The position numbers and the translations under genes were made by a program. From the NCBI GenBank assembly GCA_964575715.1, contig CAZNSG010000369.1, forward strand, positions 1 to 13,764: a DNA stretch of 13,764 nucleotides, in the 5' to 3' direction. Below the pieces are notes generated by a model. The model did not search any database. It had not been told where the DNA came from and saw only the letters and a program-made list of their open reading frames with translations. Source of the stretch: PNAI01 sp964575715. GTDB taxonomy: Bacteria > Pseudomonadota > Alphaproteobacteria > Rhizobiales > Xanthobacteraceae. Of the stretch, positions 5,973 to 13,706 are shown piece by piece (the stretch's first letter is position 1; the number at the start of each line of letters is the position of its first letter).

Positions 5973-7117
5973 CCCCCCGAAAGCGTCTGCCGCGCTATGA
6001 CGACCTTCTGGACTTCGGACGCACCTTCATAAATCCGCAGCGCCCGGATCTCACGATAGAGGCTCTCAATGATATGCCCTTGGCGGACACCATCGCCGCC
6101 GTGCAGCTGCACGGCCTTGTCGATCACGTCCTGCGCCCGATCGGTCGCGAATAGCTTAGCCATGGCGGCCTCGCGCGTGACGCGAGCCGCGCCCATGTCC
6201 TTTGTCCAGGCGGCGCGGTACACCAGAAGCGCCGACGCATCCACATCGAGCGCCATCTCGGCGATTTTCGCCTGCACCATCTGCAAATCGAACATCGGCG
6301 CTCCGAACAGCTCGCGCATTCGGACTCGTTTGATCGTCTCGTCCAGCGCGCGACGGGCAAACCCGAGCGCGGCCGCTCCCACCGTCGAGCGAAAGGTGTC
6401 AAGCACCGTCATTGCGATCTTGAAACCTTCCCCTGGCGCGCCGATCATAGCGGAGCTTGCAACGCGCGCATTATCGAATCTCATCCGCGCCAGCGGATGT
6501 GGCGCAATCACTTTTATTCTTTCTGCAACCGATAGCCCTTTCAATTCCGCCGGCACCAGAAATGCGGAAATCCCCTTGGCGCCGGGTCCCTCGCCCGTAC
6601 GCGCAAACACAACATAGCGATCGGCGATGCCGCCGTTGGATATCCAGGTCTTCTCGCCGTTGAGGATGTAATGATCACCCTCACGCGCTGCCGACATCTC
6701 CATGTTCGCAACGTCGGAACCCGATTTCGGTTCCGACAATGCGAATGCCGCAATGGCCTTGCCCGCTCTGGTCAGTTTCAGCCATTGCCGCTGCTCGTTG
6801 CTGCCGAAAAAACTGATGGCCCCGGTGCCTAGTCCCTGCATTGCAAAGGCGAAATCCGCCAAACCATCATGGCGGGCTAGCGTCTCACGGATCAGGCAAA
6901 GCTTTCGCACGTCCAGATTACCCGGCAATTCCGGATCGATCGCCGAATGCATAAGCCAGCCGTCACGGCCGAGCTTGGCCACCAAGTCGCGGCACGCAGC
7001 ATTCACGTCGCCATGGTCGATCGGCAGCTGCGATGCGCTCCAGCGCTCGATTTCCTCGGCGAGGACTCGGTGGCGGTCCTCGAAGAATGGCCACTGGAGA
7101 AAGCTCTTGTCGGACAT
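5969..7117 (-). CDS. Acyl-CoA dehydrogenase
   Basis: A 382-residue FAD-dependent acyl-CoA dehydrogenase, normal length for the family, passing electrons to electron-transfer flavoprotein. Visible motifs are the FAD/substrate loop ALSEPKSGSD (126-135), GEKTWISNGG (154-163), QLHGGDGV (337-344) and the C-terminal RIYEGASEVQ (361-370), in which Glu364 is the expected catalytic base. It overlaps the crotonase gene by one base (TAATG) and the ligase by four, so the three are translationally coupled. In a CoA-dependent aromatic pathway it would introduce a double bond into the alicyclic or ring-opened CoA ester made after the monooxygenase step. It could instead act on a dicarboxylyl-CoA such as glutaryl- or pimeloyl-CoA; sequence alone does not decide. 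Confidence 0.9.
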   Translation of the reverse strand: MSDKSFLQWPFFEDRHRVLAEEIERWSASQLPIDHGDVNAACRDLVAKLGRDGWLMHSAIDPELPGNLDVRKLCLIRETLARHDGLADFAFAMQGLGTGAISFFGSNEQRQWLKLTRAGKAIAAFALSEPKSGSDVANMEMSAAREGDHYILNGEKTWISNGGIADRYVVFARTGEGPGAKGISAFLVPAELKGLSVAERIKVIAPHPLARMRFDNARVASSAMIGAPGEGFKIAMTVLDTFRSTVGAAALGFARRALDETIKRVRMRELFGAPMFDLQMVQAKIAEMALDVDASALLVYRAAWTKDMGAARVTREAAMAKLFATDRAQDVIDKAVQLHGGDGVRQGHIIESLYREIRALRIYEGASEVQKVVIARQTLSGG

Positions 7118-7929
7118 TAGTTACCTTCGAATACCGGTTTCTGCTTGGCGACAAATGCCCGAAAGGCGCGCTCGAAATCCTTGGTCTGCATGCAGATCGC
7201 CTGCGCCTGCGCTTCGGACTCGATGGCCTGCTCCAGGCTCATCGACCATTCCTGATTGAGCTGGGTCTTGGTGATGCCGTGTGCGAAAGTTGGTCCGGCC
7301 GCAATTCGGCGAGCCAGCGTCAATGCCTCTTGTTCCAGCGTTTCGGCCGCGACCAGCCGACTGTAGAATCCCCAGCGCTCGCCCTCCTGCGCTGTCATGG
7401 TGCGGCCGCTGTAGAGCAGCTCCGCCGCGCGACTCTGGCCAATGATGCGCGGCAGCATCGCGCACGCCCCCATGTCGCAGCCGGCAAGCCCAACGCGGGT
7501 GAAGAGAAAAGCCGTCTGCGCCTCCGGTGTTGCGATGCGCAGATCGGAAGCCATGGCAATGATCGCACCGGCGCCGACCGCCACCCCGTCGACCGCAGCA
7601 ATGATCGGCCTGCCGCAATTGAGCATTGCCTTGACGAGGTCGCCGGTCATGCGCGTGAACGCCAGCAGCCCCTTCATGTCCATCGCCACGAGCGGCCCGA
7701 TAATGTCATGCACATCGCCGCCTGAGCAAAAATTTCCGCCATTGGGCAGGAAGACTACTGCATGGATGTCATCGGCATACCGCAGATCGCGAAAGGTATC
7801 GCGCAACTCGGCATAGGAATCGAATGTCAGCGGATTTTTTCGCTCAGGCCGGCTCAGCTGGATAATGGCGACATCTTTTTCCATCCGCCAAATAAAATGC
7901 TTGGGATTGCGCTTAAGATTTTCCGTCAT
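7117..7929 (-). CDS. Crotonase-family protein (enoyl-CoA hydratase/isomerase fold), atypical active site
   Basis: A 270-residue crotonase. The oxyanion-hole segments are present: NFCSGGDVHD (66-75) and GVAVGAGAII (115-124). Aligned by eye with rat enoyl-CoA hydratase, the two catalytic glutamates (Glu144 and Glu164) are replaced by Ile123 and Phe143, exactly 20 residues apart as expected. An acidic residue appears instead at Asp152 (GLAGCDMGACAMLPRIIG). Crotonases lacking these glutamates often carry out other thioester chemistry, such as C-C hydrolysis by BadI, or the MenB and dehalogenase reactions, so a ring-opening hydrolase is an attractive alternative to a hydratase. The start overlaps the marR stop by 4 nt (ATGA), and GGTGAGG gives a ribosome binding site. 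Family is certain; the reaction is not. Confidence 0.88.
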   Translation of the reverse strand: MTENLKRNPKHFIWRMEKDVAIIQLSRPERKNPLTFDSYAELRDTFRDLRYADDIHAVVFLPNGGNFCSGGDVHDIIGPLVAMDMKGLLAFTRMTGDLVKAMLNCGRPIIAAVDGVAVGAGAIIAMASDLRIATPEAQTAFLFTRVGLAGCDMGACAMLPRIIGQSRAAELLYSGRTMTAQEGERWGFYSRLVAAETLEQEALTLARRIAAGPTFAHGITKTQLNQEWSMSLEQAIESEAQAQAICMQTKDFERAFRAFVAKQKPVFEGN

Positions 7930-8402
7930 GCCTCACCTTCCCAATTGCTCCGGAAAGCTTTCAGTTTTTCCGACAGATCATTCGCGGCCTTGATCGTCAC
8001 GCCTGCGAGCAATTCATTGATCCAATCTTGATGCGCGCTTGCCATCGACTCGAACATCGTCCGGCCCTTGCGGGTGAGCCTGATGAACGAAGTGCGGCGA
8101 TCACCATCGCGCTGCGCTCGAACCACCAGTCCATCAAGTACGAGGCGATCGACAATGCCGGTAACGTTGCCGTTCGAAACCATGAGAAAGCGCGAAATCT
8201 CGCTCATCAACATGCCGTCAGACTCGCGATAGAGCGCGGCCATCACGTCGAACCGCGGCAATGTCACATTGAACTGCGATTTGAAACGTTCGCGCACATC
8301 GGCCTCGATCAGTCTGCTCGCACGCAACAGCCGAATCCATAGCCGTAGCTTTGCCTTGTTGTCGGCCTTCGGGCGCGACGAAGACTGCGGAGCGCTCATC
8401 AT
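7926..8402 (-). CDS. MarR-family transcriptional regulator
   Basis: A 158-residue winged-helix regulator. N-terminal helices (about 15-50: AKLRLWIRLLRASRLIEADV) would form the dimer interface. The recognition region is MSEISRFLMVSNGNVTGIVDRLVLDGLV (about 66-93), followed by the wing RDGDRRTSFIRLTRKG containing the conserved DRR. MarR proteins in aryl-CoA pathways usually repress their operon until a CoA-thioester intermediate binds. The gene lies inside the operon, 3 nt past the monooxygenase/reductase stop and overlapping the crotonase start, so it should be co-transcribed with its likely targets and subject to feedback. The start is one of two adjacent ATGs (8402 or 8399), with only a weak ribosome binding site, suggesting coupling to upstream translation. 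The probable operator is the inverted repeat at 10760-10793. Confidence 0.9.
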   Translation of the reverse strand: MMSAPQSSSRPKADNKAKLRLWIRLLRASRLIEADVRERFKSQFNVTLPRFDVMAALYRESDGMLMSEISRFLMVSNGNVTGIVDRLVLDGLVVRAQRDGDRRTSFIRLTRKGRTMFESMASAHQDWINELLAGVTIKAANDLSEKLKAFRSNWEGEA

Positions 8403-8405
8403 GGT

Positions 8406-10697
8406 TCAAACCCGCATCGCCGTGGTCTCGCCGCGCGCGGCAAGCCGGTAGAGCTGATCGCGCCCGGCGTAATAGGGCGCCGGCCAAATTTGCTCCCGCT
8501 CGCCCAGCGCAGCCGCTGCGTGCAGCGTCCAATACGGATCGGCAAGATGTGGCCGCGCCAGACATACGAGATCGGCACGGCCGGCCATCAGGATCGAATT
8601 GACATGGTCGGGTTCGTAGATATTTCCCACCGCCATGGTCGCCATGCCGGTTTCATTGCGAATACGATCCGAAAAAGGCGTCTGGAACATGCGGCCGTAG
8701 ATCGGACGAGCCTGCCTCGACGTCTGGCCGGCCGATACGTCGCAGATATCGATGCCGGCATCCTGCAGCATGCGTGCGATCTCGACCGCATCCTGCGGCT
8801 GAATACCACTCGCCCCAACCCAGTCGTTGGCGGATATGCGAACCGAGATCGGCTTGCCAGCGGGCCAAACCGCGCGCACCGCGCGAATAACTTCAAGCGG
8901 ATAGCGCATGCGGTTTTCCAGCGCGCCGCCATATTTGTCGCGGCGATTGTTGGTGAGCGGCGTGATGAACGATGACAGCAGATAGCCGTGCGCGCAGTGC
9001 AACTCCAGCATGTCGAACCCGGCCCGCTCCGCCATATCGGCCGCGGCCACGAATTGCTCGCGCACCAGATTCATTTCGGCCCGATCCATCGCCTTGGGAC
9101 GCTGATTGCGCTCCGACCAGGCGATGTCGGACGCAGACCACACCGGCCAATTCCCGTCCTTCAGCGGCGCATCGGCTTCCTGCCAGCCAAGTTGTGTGGA
9201 GCCCTTGGCGCCTGAATGCCCCAGCTGGCAGCAGATTTTAGCATCGGTTTCGGCGTGAACGAAGTCGACAATCCGCTTCCATGCCGCCTCATGCGTGGGC
9301 GAATACATCCCGGTACAGCCGGGCGATATCCGCCCTTCCGCACTGACACAGGTCATTTCGATGGTCACAAGACCCGCACCACCCTTGGCCCGCTCGCCAT
9401 AGTGAACCAGGTGCCAATCGGTCGGGCAGCCGTCGATCGCCTTGTACTGCGCCATCGGTGAAACGACGATACGATTTTTCAGCGTCATATCGCGCAACCG
9501 GAATGGCGCGAACATGGGCCGATGGATCGCCTTCCCGTTGTTTCCCGCCTGACTCTGGAACCAGGACTCGGCACGCTCGAGCCAGACCTTGTCGCGCAGG
9601 CGAAGATTCTCGTGGCTGATGCGCTGCGAACGGGTGAGCAGCGAATATTTGAACTGCACCGGGTCGAGGCGCAGATAGCGTTCGACCTCCTCGAACCATT
9701 CCAGCGAGTTGCGCGCCGCCGATTGCAACCGCAGGACTTCAAATCTGCGGGCGTCCTCATATTTTGCGAAAGCCGCCGCCATGGTCGGCTCGCTGTGCAG
9801 ATAGCCGGCCATCGAGATCGCGCTTTCCATCGCGAGCTTGGTTCCCGAACCGATGGAAAAATGCGCGGTGGCCGCTGCATCGCCCATGAGCACGATATTG
9901 GCGTGCGACCATTTCTTGCACAGCACCCGCGGGAAGTTGAGCCAGGCCGAGCCACGGATATGACGCGCGTTCGATAGCAACTTTTGACTCCCGAGATATT
10001 TTGCAAAGATACGTTCGCATGCAGCAATCGATTGCTCCTTCGTCATCTCGCCAAAGCCGAATTTTTCCCATGTTGCTTCCGAGCACTCGACGATGAACGT
10101 CGCCATATCCGCGTCGAACTGGTAGGCATGCGCCCAGACCCAGCCGTGCTCGGTTTCCTCGAAGATGAAGGTGAACGCGTCGTCGAATTTCTGCTGCGTG
10201 CCGAGCCAGACAAACTTGCACTTGCGATTATCGATTTCCGGACAAAAGTACTGGGCATACTCATTGCGGATTCTTGAATTGAGCCCATCGGCGGCGACGA
10301 CGAGATCATGAGTCTTTGATAATTCCGCGGCACTTTCAATCTCGGTCTCGAAGCGCAGATCGACAGCAAGCTCACGCGCCCGCTGCTGCAGCAGCAGGAG
10401 CAATTTTTTTCGCCCGATGCCGCAGAAGCCGTGGCCGGTCGACGCAATACGCTGCCCACGATAATGCACGGCAATATCGTCCCAATAGGCAAAGTGACTG
10501 CGGATTGCCTCGGCGCTGACCGGGTCGTGGGCCGCCAGATTGTCCAGCGTCTCGTCGGATAGCACCACGCCCCAGCCAAACGTATCGTCCGGTTTGTTGC
10601 GTTCAAACACCGTGACGTCGTGCGCGGGATCGCGCAGCTTCATGCTGATGGCGAAATAGAGTCCCGCCGGTCCGCCGCCGAGGCACGCAATCTTCAT
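8406..10697 (-). CDS. abmA: Two-domain aryl-CoA monooxygenase/reductase (2-aminobenzoyl-CoA / salicylyl-CoA 5-hydroxylase type)
   Basis: A natural fusion of 763 residues. The N-terminal half is an FAD monooxygenase like p-hydroxybenzoate hydroxylase: KIACLGGGPAGLYFAI with the FAD fingerprint at 7-12, the second FAD motif DLVVAADGLNSRIR, and VLMGDAAA with GD at about 272-273. The C-terminal half, from about residue 395 (MFAPFRLRDMTLKNRIV), is an Old Yellow Enzyme-type barrel with HCAHGYLLSSFITPLTNNRR (His567 and His570) and YGGALENR. This architecture is that of 2-aminobenzoyl-CoA monooxygenase/reductase, which hydroxylates and then reduces anthraniloyl-CoA to 2-amino-5-oxocyclohex-1-enecarbonyl-CoA. 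Databases often call relatives bifunctional salicylyl-CoA 5-hydroxylase/oxidoreductase. I chose the ATG at 10697 because the FAD fingerprint starts right after it; an in-frame start at 10739 would add 14 basic residues. The ligase and RidA protein favour the anthranilate reading. Confidence 0.9.
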   Translation of the reverse strand: MKIACLGGGPAGLYFAISMKLRDPAHDVTVFERNKPDDTFGWGVVLSDETLDNLAAHDPVSAEAIRSHFAYWDDIAVHYRGQRIASTGHGFCGIGRKKLLLLLQQRARELAVDLRFETEIESAAELSKTHDLVVAADGLNSRIRNEYAQYFCPEIDNRKCKFVWLGTQQKFDDAFTFIFEETEHGWVWAHAYQFDADMATFIVECSEATWEKFGFGEMTKEQSIAACERIFAKYLGSQKLLSNARHIRGSAWLNFPRVLCKKWSHANIVLMGDAAATAHFSIGSGTKLAMESAISMAGYLHSEPTMAAAFAKYEDARRFEVLRLQSAARNSLEWFEEVERYLRLDPVQFKYSLLTRSQRISHENLRLRDKVWLERAESWFQSQAGNNGKAIHRPMFAPFRLRDMTLKNRIVVSPMAQYKAIDGCPTDWHLVHYGERAKGGAGLVTIEMTCVSAEGRISPGCTGMYSPTHEAAWKRIVDFVHAETDAKICCQLGHSGAKGSTQLGWQEADAPLKDGNWPVWSASDIAWSERNQRPKAMDRAEMNLVREQFVAAADMAERAGFDMLELHCAHGYLLSSFITPLTNNRRDKYGGALENRMRYPLEVIRAVRAVWPAGKPISVRISANDWVGASGIQPQDAVEIARMLQDAGIDICDVSAGQTSRQARPIYGRMFQTPFSDRIRNETGMATMAVGNIYEPDHVNSILMAGRADLVCLARPHLADPYWTLHAAAALGEREQIWPAPYYAGRDQLYRLAARGETTAMRV

Positions 10698-10759
10698 GCG
10701 CTGCCGCCTTTCCCTGCGAAAACGCCATAACAATGGCACTCATGGGCACCCTTGGCAAG

Positions 10760-10793
10760 ATATTTCAAGTATGAATGTTTAAGGTTGAAATAT
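10760..10793. promoter_or_regulatory. Inverted repeat ATATTTCAA-N16-TTGAAATAT, candidate MarR operator
   Basis: Two perfect 9-bp arms (10760-10768 and 10785-10793) flank a 16-bp AT-rich spacer. The site sits in the 108-bp gap between the flavin monooxygenase gene and the monooxygenase/reductase gene, the only sizeable gap in this part of the cluster. It lies 63 bp or more upstream of the downstream start codon, where a promoter would be expected. Within it, TTCA-N4-TGAA (10764-10775) makes a smaller imperfect palindrome. No strong -35/-10 pair stands out. Regulation by the operon's own MarR is inferred from location and symmetry. Confidence 0.5.
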
Positions 10794-10805
10794 TCGGCCT
10801 TTTAA

Positions 10806-12059
10806 TCACACCCCCGCCCTCCGGCCCGCGATCAGCCGCTGGATCTTCCCGGTCCGCGAATTGTGCACGGAGACCACGCTATTGAAATCGCGATGCAGTT
10901 CTTCACCGCTCCGCTGTTCGCGCGGCTTGAGCTGAGCGCTTAAGTACGCGCCCTCCTCTCGGCCGAGCGCAACCAGCGCCCTGCCAAAGGAAAGCTGCTG
11001 GCGTTGATAGCGCGCCAAACCCGCATCCAAATTCTCTCCGGCCGCCCTGAGCGCATCGGCCAGACTCAAGGCATCGAGCGCCGCCTTGGTTACGCCCGCG
11101 CCCACATGCGGCCGCGCCACGAAAGCGGCGTCGCCGAGAAGCACGACCCGCTTAAATACGATCTGCGGCGACTCCAGATCGTAGATCGGCTGGAAAAACG
11201 GTTGCACAGAATGTTCAAAAATTTCGGCGACCTGCGGCGCCACCAGCATGCGCGCCGTTGCTTTGATATCGGCGATGACTTGCGGCCGGATCAGCGGGGG
11301 AGGAATCGCGGTGTCGTGGTATCGTCCCGTAACGTCGGTACACAGATCGACCAGGGCTGTTGCGGGATCAATCGGCCGGTACCAGACGATATTGTAGGCG
11401 CGATGGCCGACGCTCGTTTCGTTATTGCGCCCGGGGACCGGATAACCCAGGAACAATTCTCCCTCCGGCAGGCAGAATGTATAGCGCCCGAAGATCTCCG
11501 CTCGGCTCATTTCCGGGACGGCGCTCTCCTCGATCATGGCGCGCCACGCGACGTATCCGGCGTAGTTCGGTTGCAATTGCGGCAGCAATTCTTCGCGCAC
11601 GCTCGAACGAATGCCGTCAGCTCCGACGAGTATATCGCCCTGCACGCGCGAGCCGTTCGAGAAAATGGCGGTGACACCGTCGTCATTCCGCTCGACGCGC
11701 TCGAATTGCATGCCGAGGCGATATTTTTCGGCCGGAAGCCGATCCAACATTGTACCATAGAGCCGCGACCATGCACTCATGGTCCGAGCCGTTGGCTCTT
11801 TGCGCACGATGTTGCCGTTGCGATCGAGGCAAATCAAAGTGTCAACTTGAATGCCCATGGAATCATCGAACGGAATATTGATGCGTCGCAGGATGTCGAT
11901 GAATTGAACTTGCGTGCTGATGCCGGCCCCGCGGCCGGTAAGCTTGACCGCATTGCGCTCGAACACGACGGCGTCCCAGCCGACGTCGCGCAGCAGATGC
12001 GCCGCCAACAGCCCGCTAATGGAACCCCCGATGATCAAGGCGCGTCGTCCGTGCATCAT
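10806..12059 (-). CDS. FAD-dependent monooxygenase, 2,6-dihydroxypyridine 3-monooxygenase-like
   Basis: A 417-residue class A flavin monooxygenase. FAD contacts are ALIIGGSISGLLAAHLLRDVG (fingerprint GGSISG at 11-16), FERN (33-36), the DG motif VGADGIRSSVR (about 145-155) and LLGDAAFVARPHVGAGVTKA with GD at 309-310. The last motif, with PHVGAGVTKA, is typical of the dihydroxypyridine hydroxylase branch, which uses NADH and O2 to hydroxylate electron-rich aromatic rings. It is upstream of the aryl-CoA operon on the same strand, but a 108-bp gap with a putative operator separates them, so it may be a separate unit. The ATG at 12059 is preferred because AAGG lies about 5 nt before it and the first beta strand follows at once; an in-frame ATG at 12083 adds eight residues. 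The substrate is unknown; a hydroxylated aminobenzoate or pyridine ring would fit. Confidence 0.85.
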   Translation of the reverse strand: MMHGRRALIIGGSISGLLAAHLLRDVGWDAVVFERNAVKLTGRGAGISTQVQFIDILRRINIPFDDSMGIQVDTLICLDRNGNIVRKEPTARTMSAWSRLYGTMLDRLPAEKYRLGMQFERVERNDDGVTAIFSNGSRVQGDILVGADGIRSSVREELLPQLQPNYAGYVAWRAMIEESAVPEMSRAEIFGRYTFCLPEGELFLGYPVPGRNNETSVGHRAYNIVWYRPIDPATALVDLCTDVTGRYHDTAIPPPLIRPQVIADIKATARMLVAPQVAEIFEHSVQPFFQPIYDLESPQIVFKRVVLLGDAAFVARPHVGAGVTKAALDALSLADALRAAGENLDAGLARYQRQQLSFGRALVALGREEGAYLSAQLKPREQRSGEELHRDFNSVVSVHNSRTGKIQRLIAGRRAGV

Positions 12060-12203
12060 CGCCACCTTTCCCGAATGCAGCATCTCGCCAAGGCAGGCAT
12101 CGATAGGTTTGGGAGGTCAACTATGAATCCGACTTGCAAGACGATCGCAGTCTGCATGGCGCCGCGTAGGCGAAAAATAACAAAAATATGACATGACAGC
12201 CGC

Positions 12204-12252
12204 TGGCGCGCCCGGAAGGATTCGAACCTCAGACCCCCAGATTCGTAGTCTG
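12204..12252 (-). other. Attachment site: 3' fragment of tRNA-Arg(ACG)
   Basis: On the minus strand this reads as the last 49 nt of a tRNA: anticodon loop CTACGAA with anticodon ACG at 12244-12246, an extra arm, the T arm with GGTTCGAATCC, the acceptor 3' strand CGGGCGC, a discriminator G and an encoded CCA. The 5' half (acceptor, D arm) is absent: what lies upstream is AT-rich and cannot pair with CGGGCGC. So this is not a working tRNA but the displaced 3' end left by integration into a tRNA-Arg gene. Because the missing half should lie to the right, the inserted element should extend to the right from here, and the intact tRNA should be at its far end. Confidence 0.75.
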
Positions 12253-12268
12253 TTATGATACATTTCTA

Positions 12269-12390
12269 CCTGCTTACATGCTATACGCTGGATTGCGATT
12301 TAGCTGCCTATGTCAAGGATTTTGACTACCACCTGAGTCTGTGACATACGCTTGATTTCGATCTCTCCTGCTTACATGGTGCTTACATGG
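12269..12390. repeat. TGCTTACATG repeats between att site and integrase (candidate arm-type sites)
   Basis: CCTGCTTACATG occurs at 12269-12280 and again at 12367-12378. The second copy is part of a perfect 11-bp tandem duplication, TGCTTACATGG at 12369-12379 and 12380-12390. All copies are in the same orientation and lie between the tRNA fragment and the integrase gene, the normal place for arm-type integrase binding sites. The rest of 12253-12566 shows no gene. A weak TTGACT (12322-12327) with CATACG 17 bp downstream might be an integrase promoter, and GTCAA-N5-TTGAC (12312-12326) overlaps it. Confidence 0.5.
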
Positions 12391-12566
12391 CGCCGCCGTA
12401 AGCAAGGCGTGGTCGCTGGTTCAGTGGCGTGTGCAACGTGGCCAGTAAGGGCCGATAGCCGTCCAGGCCGCCCAACCCGTCCACAAGCTCGCAGTGATGC
12501 ATGTTTCTTGAACTGTAGGGCGCTGTTCGCCACCGTCCACGTGCCGTCCAACAATTGGGGTGAGCT

Positions 12567-13706
12567 ATGCCGAAACTGACGAAGAGGTTCGTCGAGAGCG
12601 TAAAACCCGCGTCGGTGGATCATGTGGTCTTCGATGATGACATTTCCGGGTTCGGCTTGCGGGTGCTGGCGAGCGGCGTGCGCTCGTACCTTGTGCAGTA
12701 CCGCAATAAACAAGGCCGCTCGCGCCGGCTCACCATCGGCAAACACGGCAAGATCACGGCGGATGGCGCACGCAAGGACGCGCTCCGCATCTTCGATGCG
12801 GTTCGCGCCGGCAAGGACCCGGTGGCCGAGCGCCGGGCCTACATCAATGCGCCGCTCGTGAACGACTTGCTCGATCGCTACATCGCCGCGCATGTAGAGA
12901 AGCGGAACCGGCCGCGCACGCGCGAAGAGATCAAGCGTCTGGTGGAGCGCCATATCCGTCCACAGCTCGGACGCCACAAGGTAGCGGCGGTGACCCCCCG
13001 GGACATGGAGAAGCTGCACCGGGAACTCGATGCCACGCCACGCCAGGCGAACTTCGTGCTCGCGGTGTGCTCAAAGGCCTTCAACCTGGCCGAGCTGTGG
13101 GGGATGCGCCCCAACAACTCCAATCCGTGCAGCAAAATCGAGCGCAATAAGGAAAACAAGCGCGAGCGGTTCTTGTCGGCTAACGAACTGGGCCTACTCG
13201 GTGCCACACTAAGGCTTGCGGTAACTGAGGGCTTACCGTGGAGCATCGATCCGCGCACCGCCAAGTCGAAGCACCTAACAAAGCCTGAGAACCGCCGCAC
13301 GCTGTACGCGCGCGTCACCACCGCGGCGATAGAGCTCTTGCTGTTCACCGGCTGCCGACTATCGGAGGTGTTGAATCTGCGATGGAACCAAGTAGATTTC
13401 GACAAAGGGACGATCACGCTGGCGGAAACGAAAACCGACGAAAATCCGCAAGTTGTTGTGATCAATGCACCGGCGTGGCAGATTTTGAAGGGGCTGGAAA
13501 AGATCAACGATGAGCTGAAAAAAATCAACAAAGCCTCGCCGTGGGTGTTGCCCTCAACCACCGATGCGAGTCGGCCACTCTCGAAAGCTGCGATCGAGGC
13601 CGCTTGGCAGAAAATCAGACAGGCTGCAGATTCCGGTGATGGCGGACAGGCATTCCATTTGAAGGCGGACAGTGATTCCGGTCGATCGCGGACAGCAATC
13701 CGGTGA
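12567..13706 (+). pseudogene. P4-type tyrosine integrase, truncated by an IS end
   Basis: GGGGTGAG precedes the ATG. The first 350 or so residues are a standard P4-type integrase: arm-binding DUF4102 domain (about 3-90: DDISGFGLRVLASGVRSYLV, RLTIGKHGKITADGAR), core-binding domain (about 92-180: LLDRYIAAHVEKRNRPRTRE), and the start of the catalytic domain with LLFTGCRLSEVLNLRWNQVD, which carries the first catalytic Arg, and the beta-hairpin Lys region (LAETKTDENPQ). The expected HxxR box, the second His and the nucleophilic Tyr never appear. After WQKIRQAA (about nt 13624) the frame enters the 22-bp repeat array and ends with 24 unrelated residues. The element it belonged to should therefore be immobile unless helped by another integrase. 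It points away from the tRNA-Arg fragment, its likely attachment site. Confidence 0.82.

Noticed and set aside
11004..12191. A 395-codon plus-strand frame opposite the flavin monooxygenase gene.
   Set aside because: The minus-strand frame has all FAD motifs; the plus frame has no recognisable domain and composition typical of an antisense shadow.
12204..12281. A complete tRNA-Arg gene.
   Set aside because: Only anticodon loop to CCA is present. The upstream sequence has no D arm and no segment complementary to the acceptor strand CGGGCGC.
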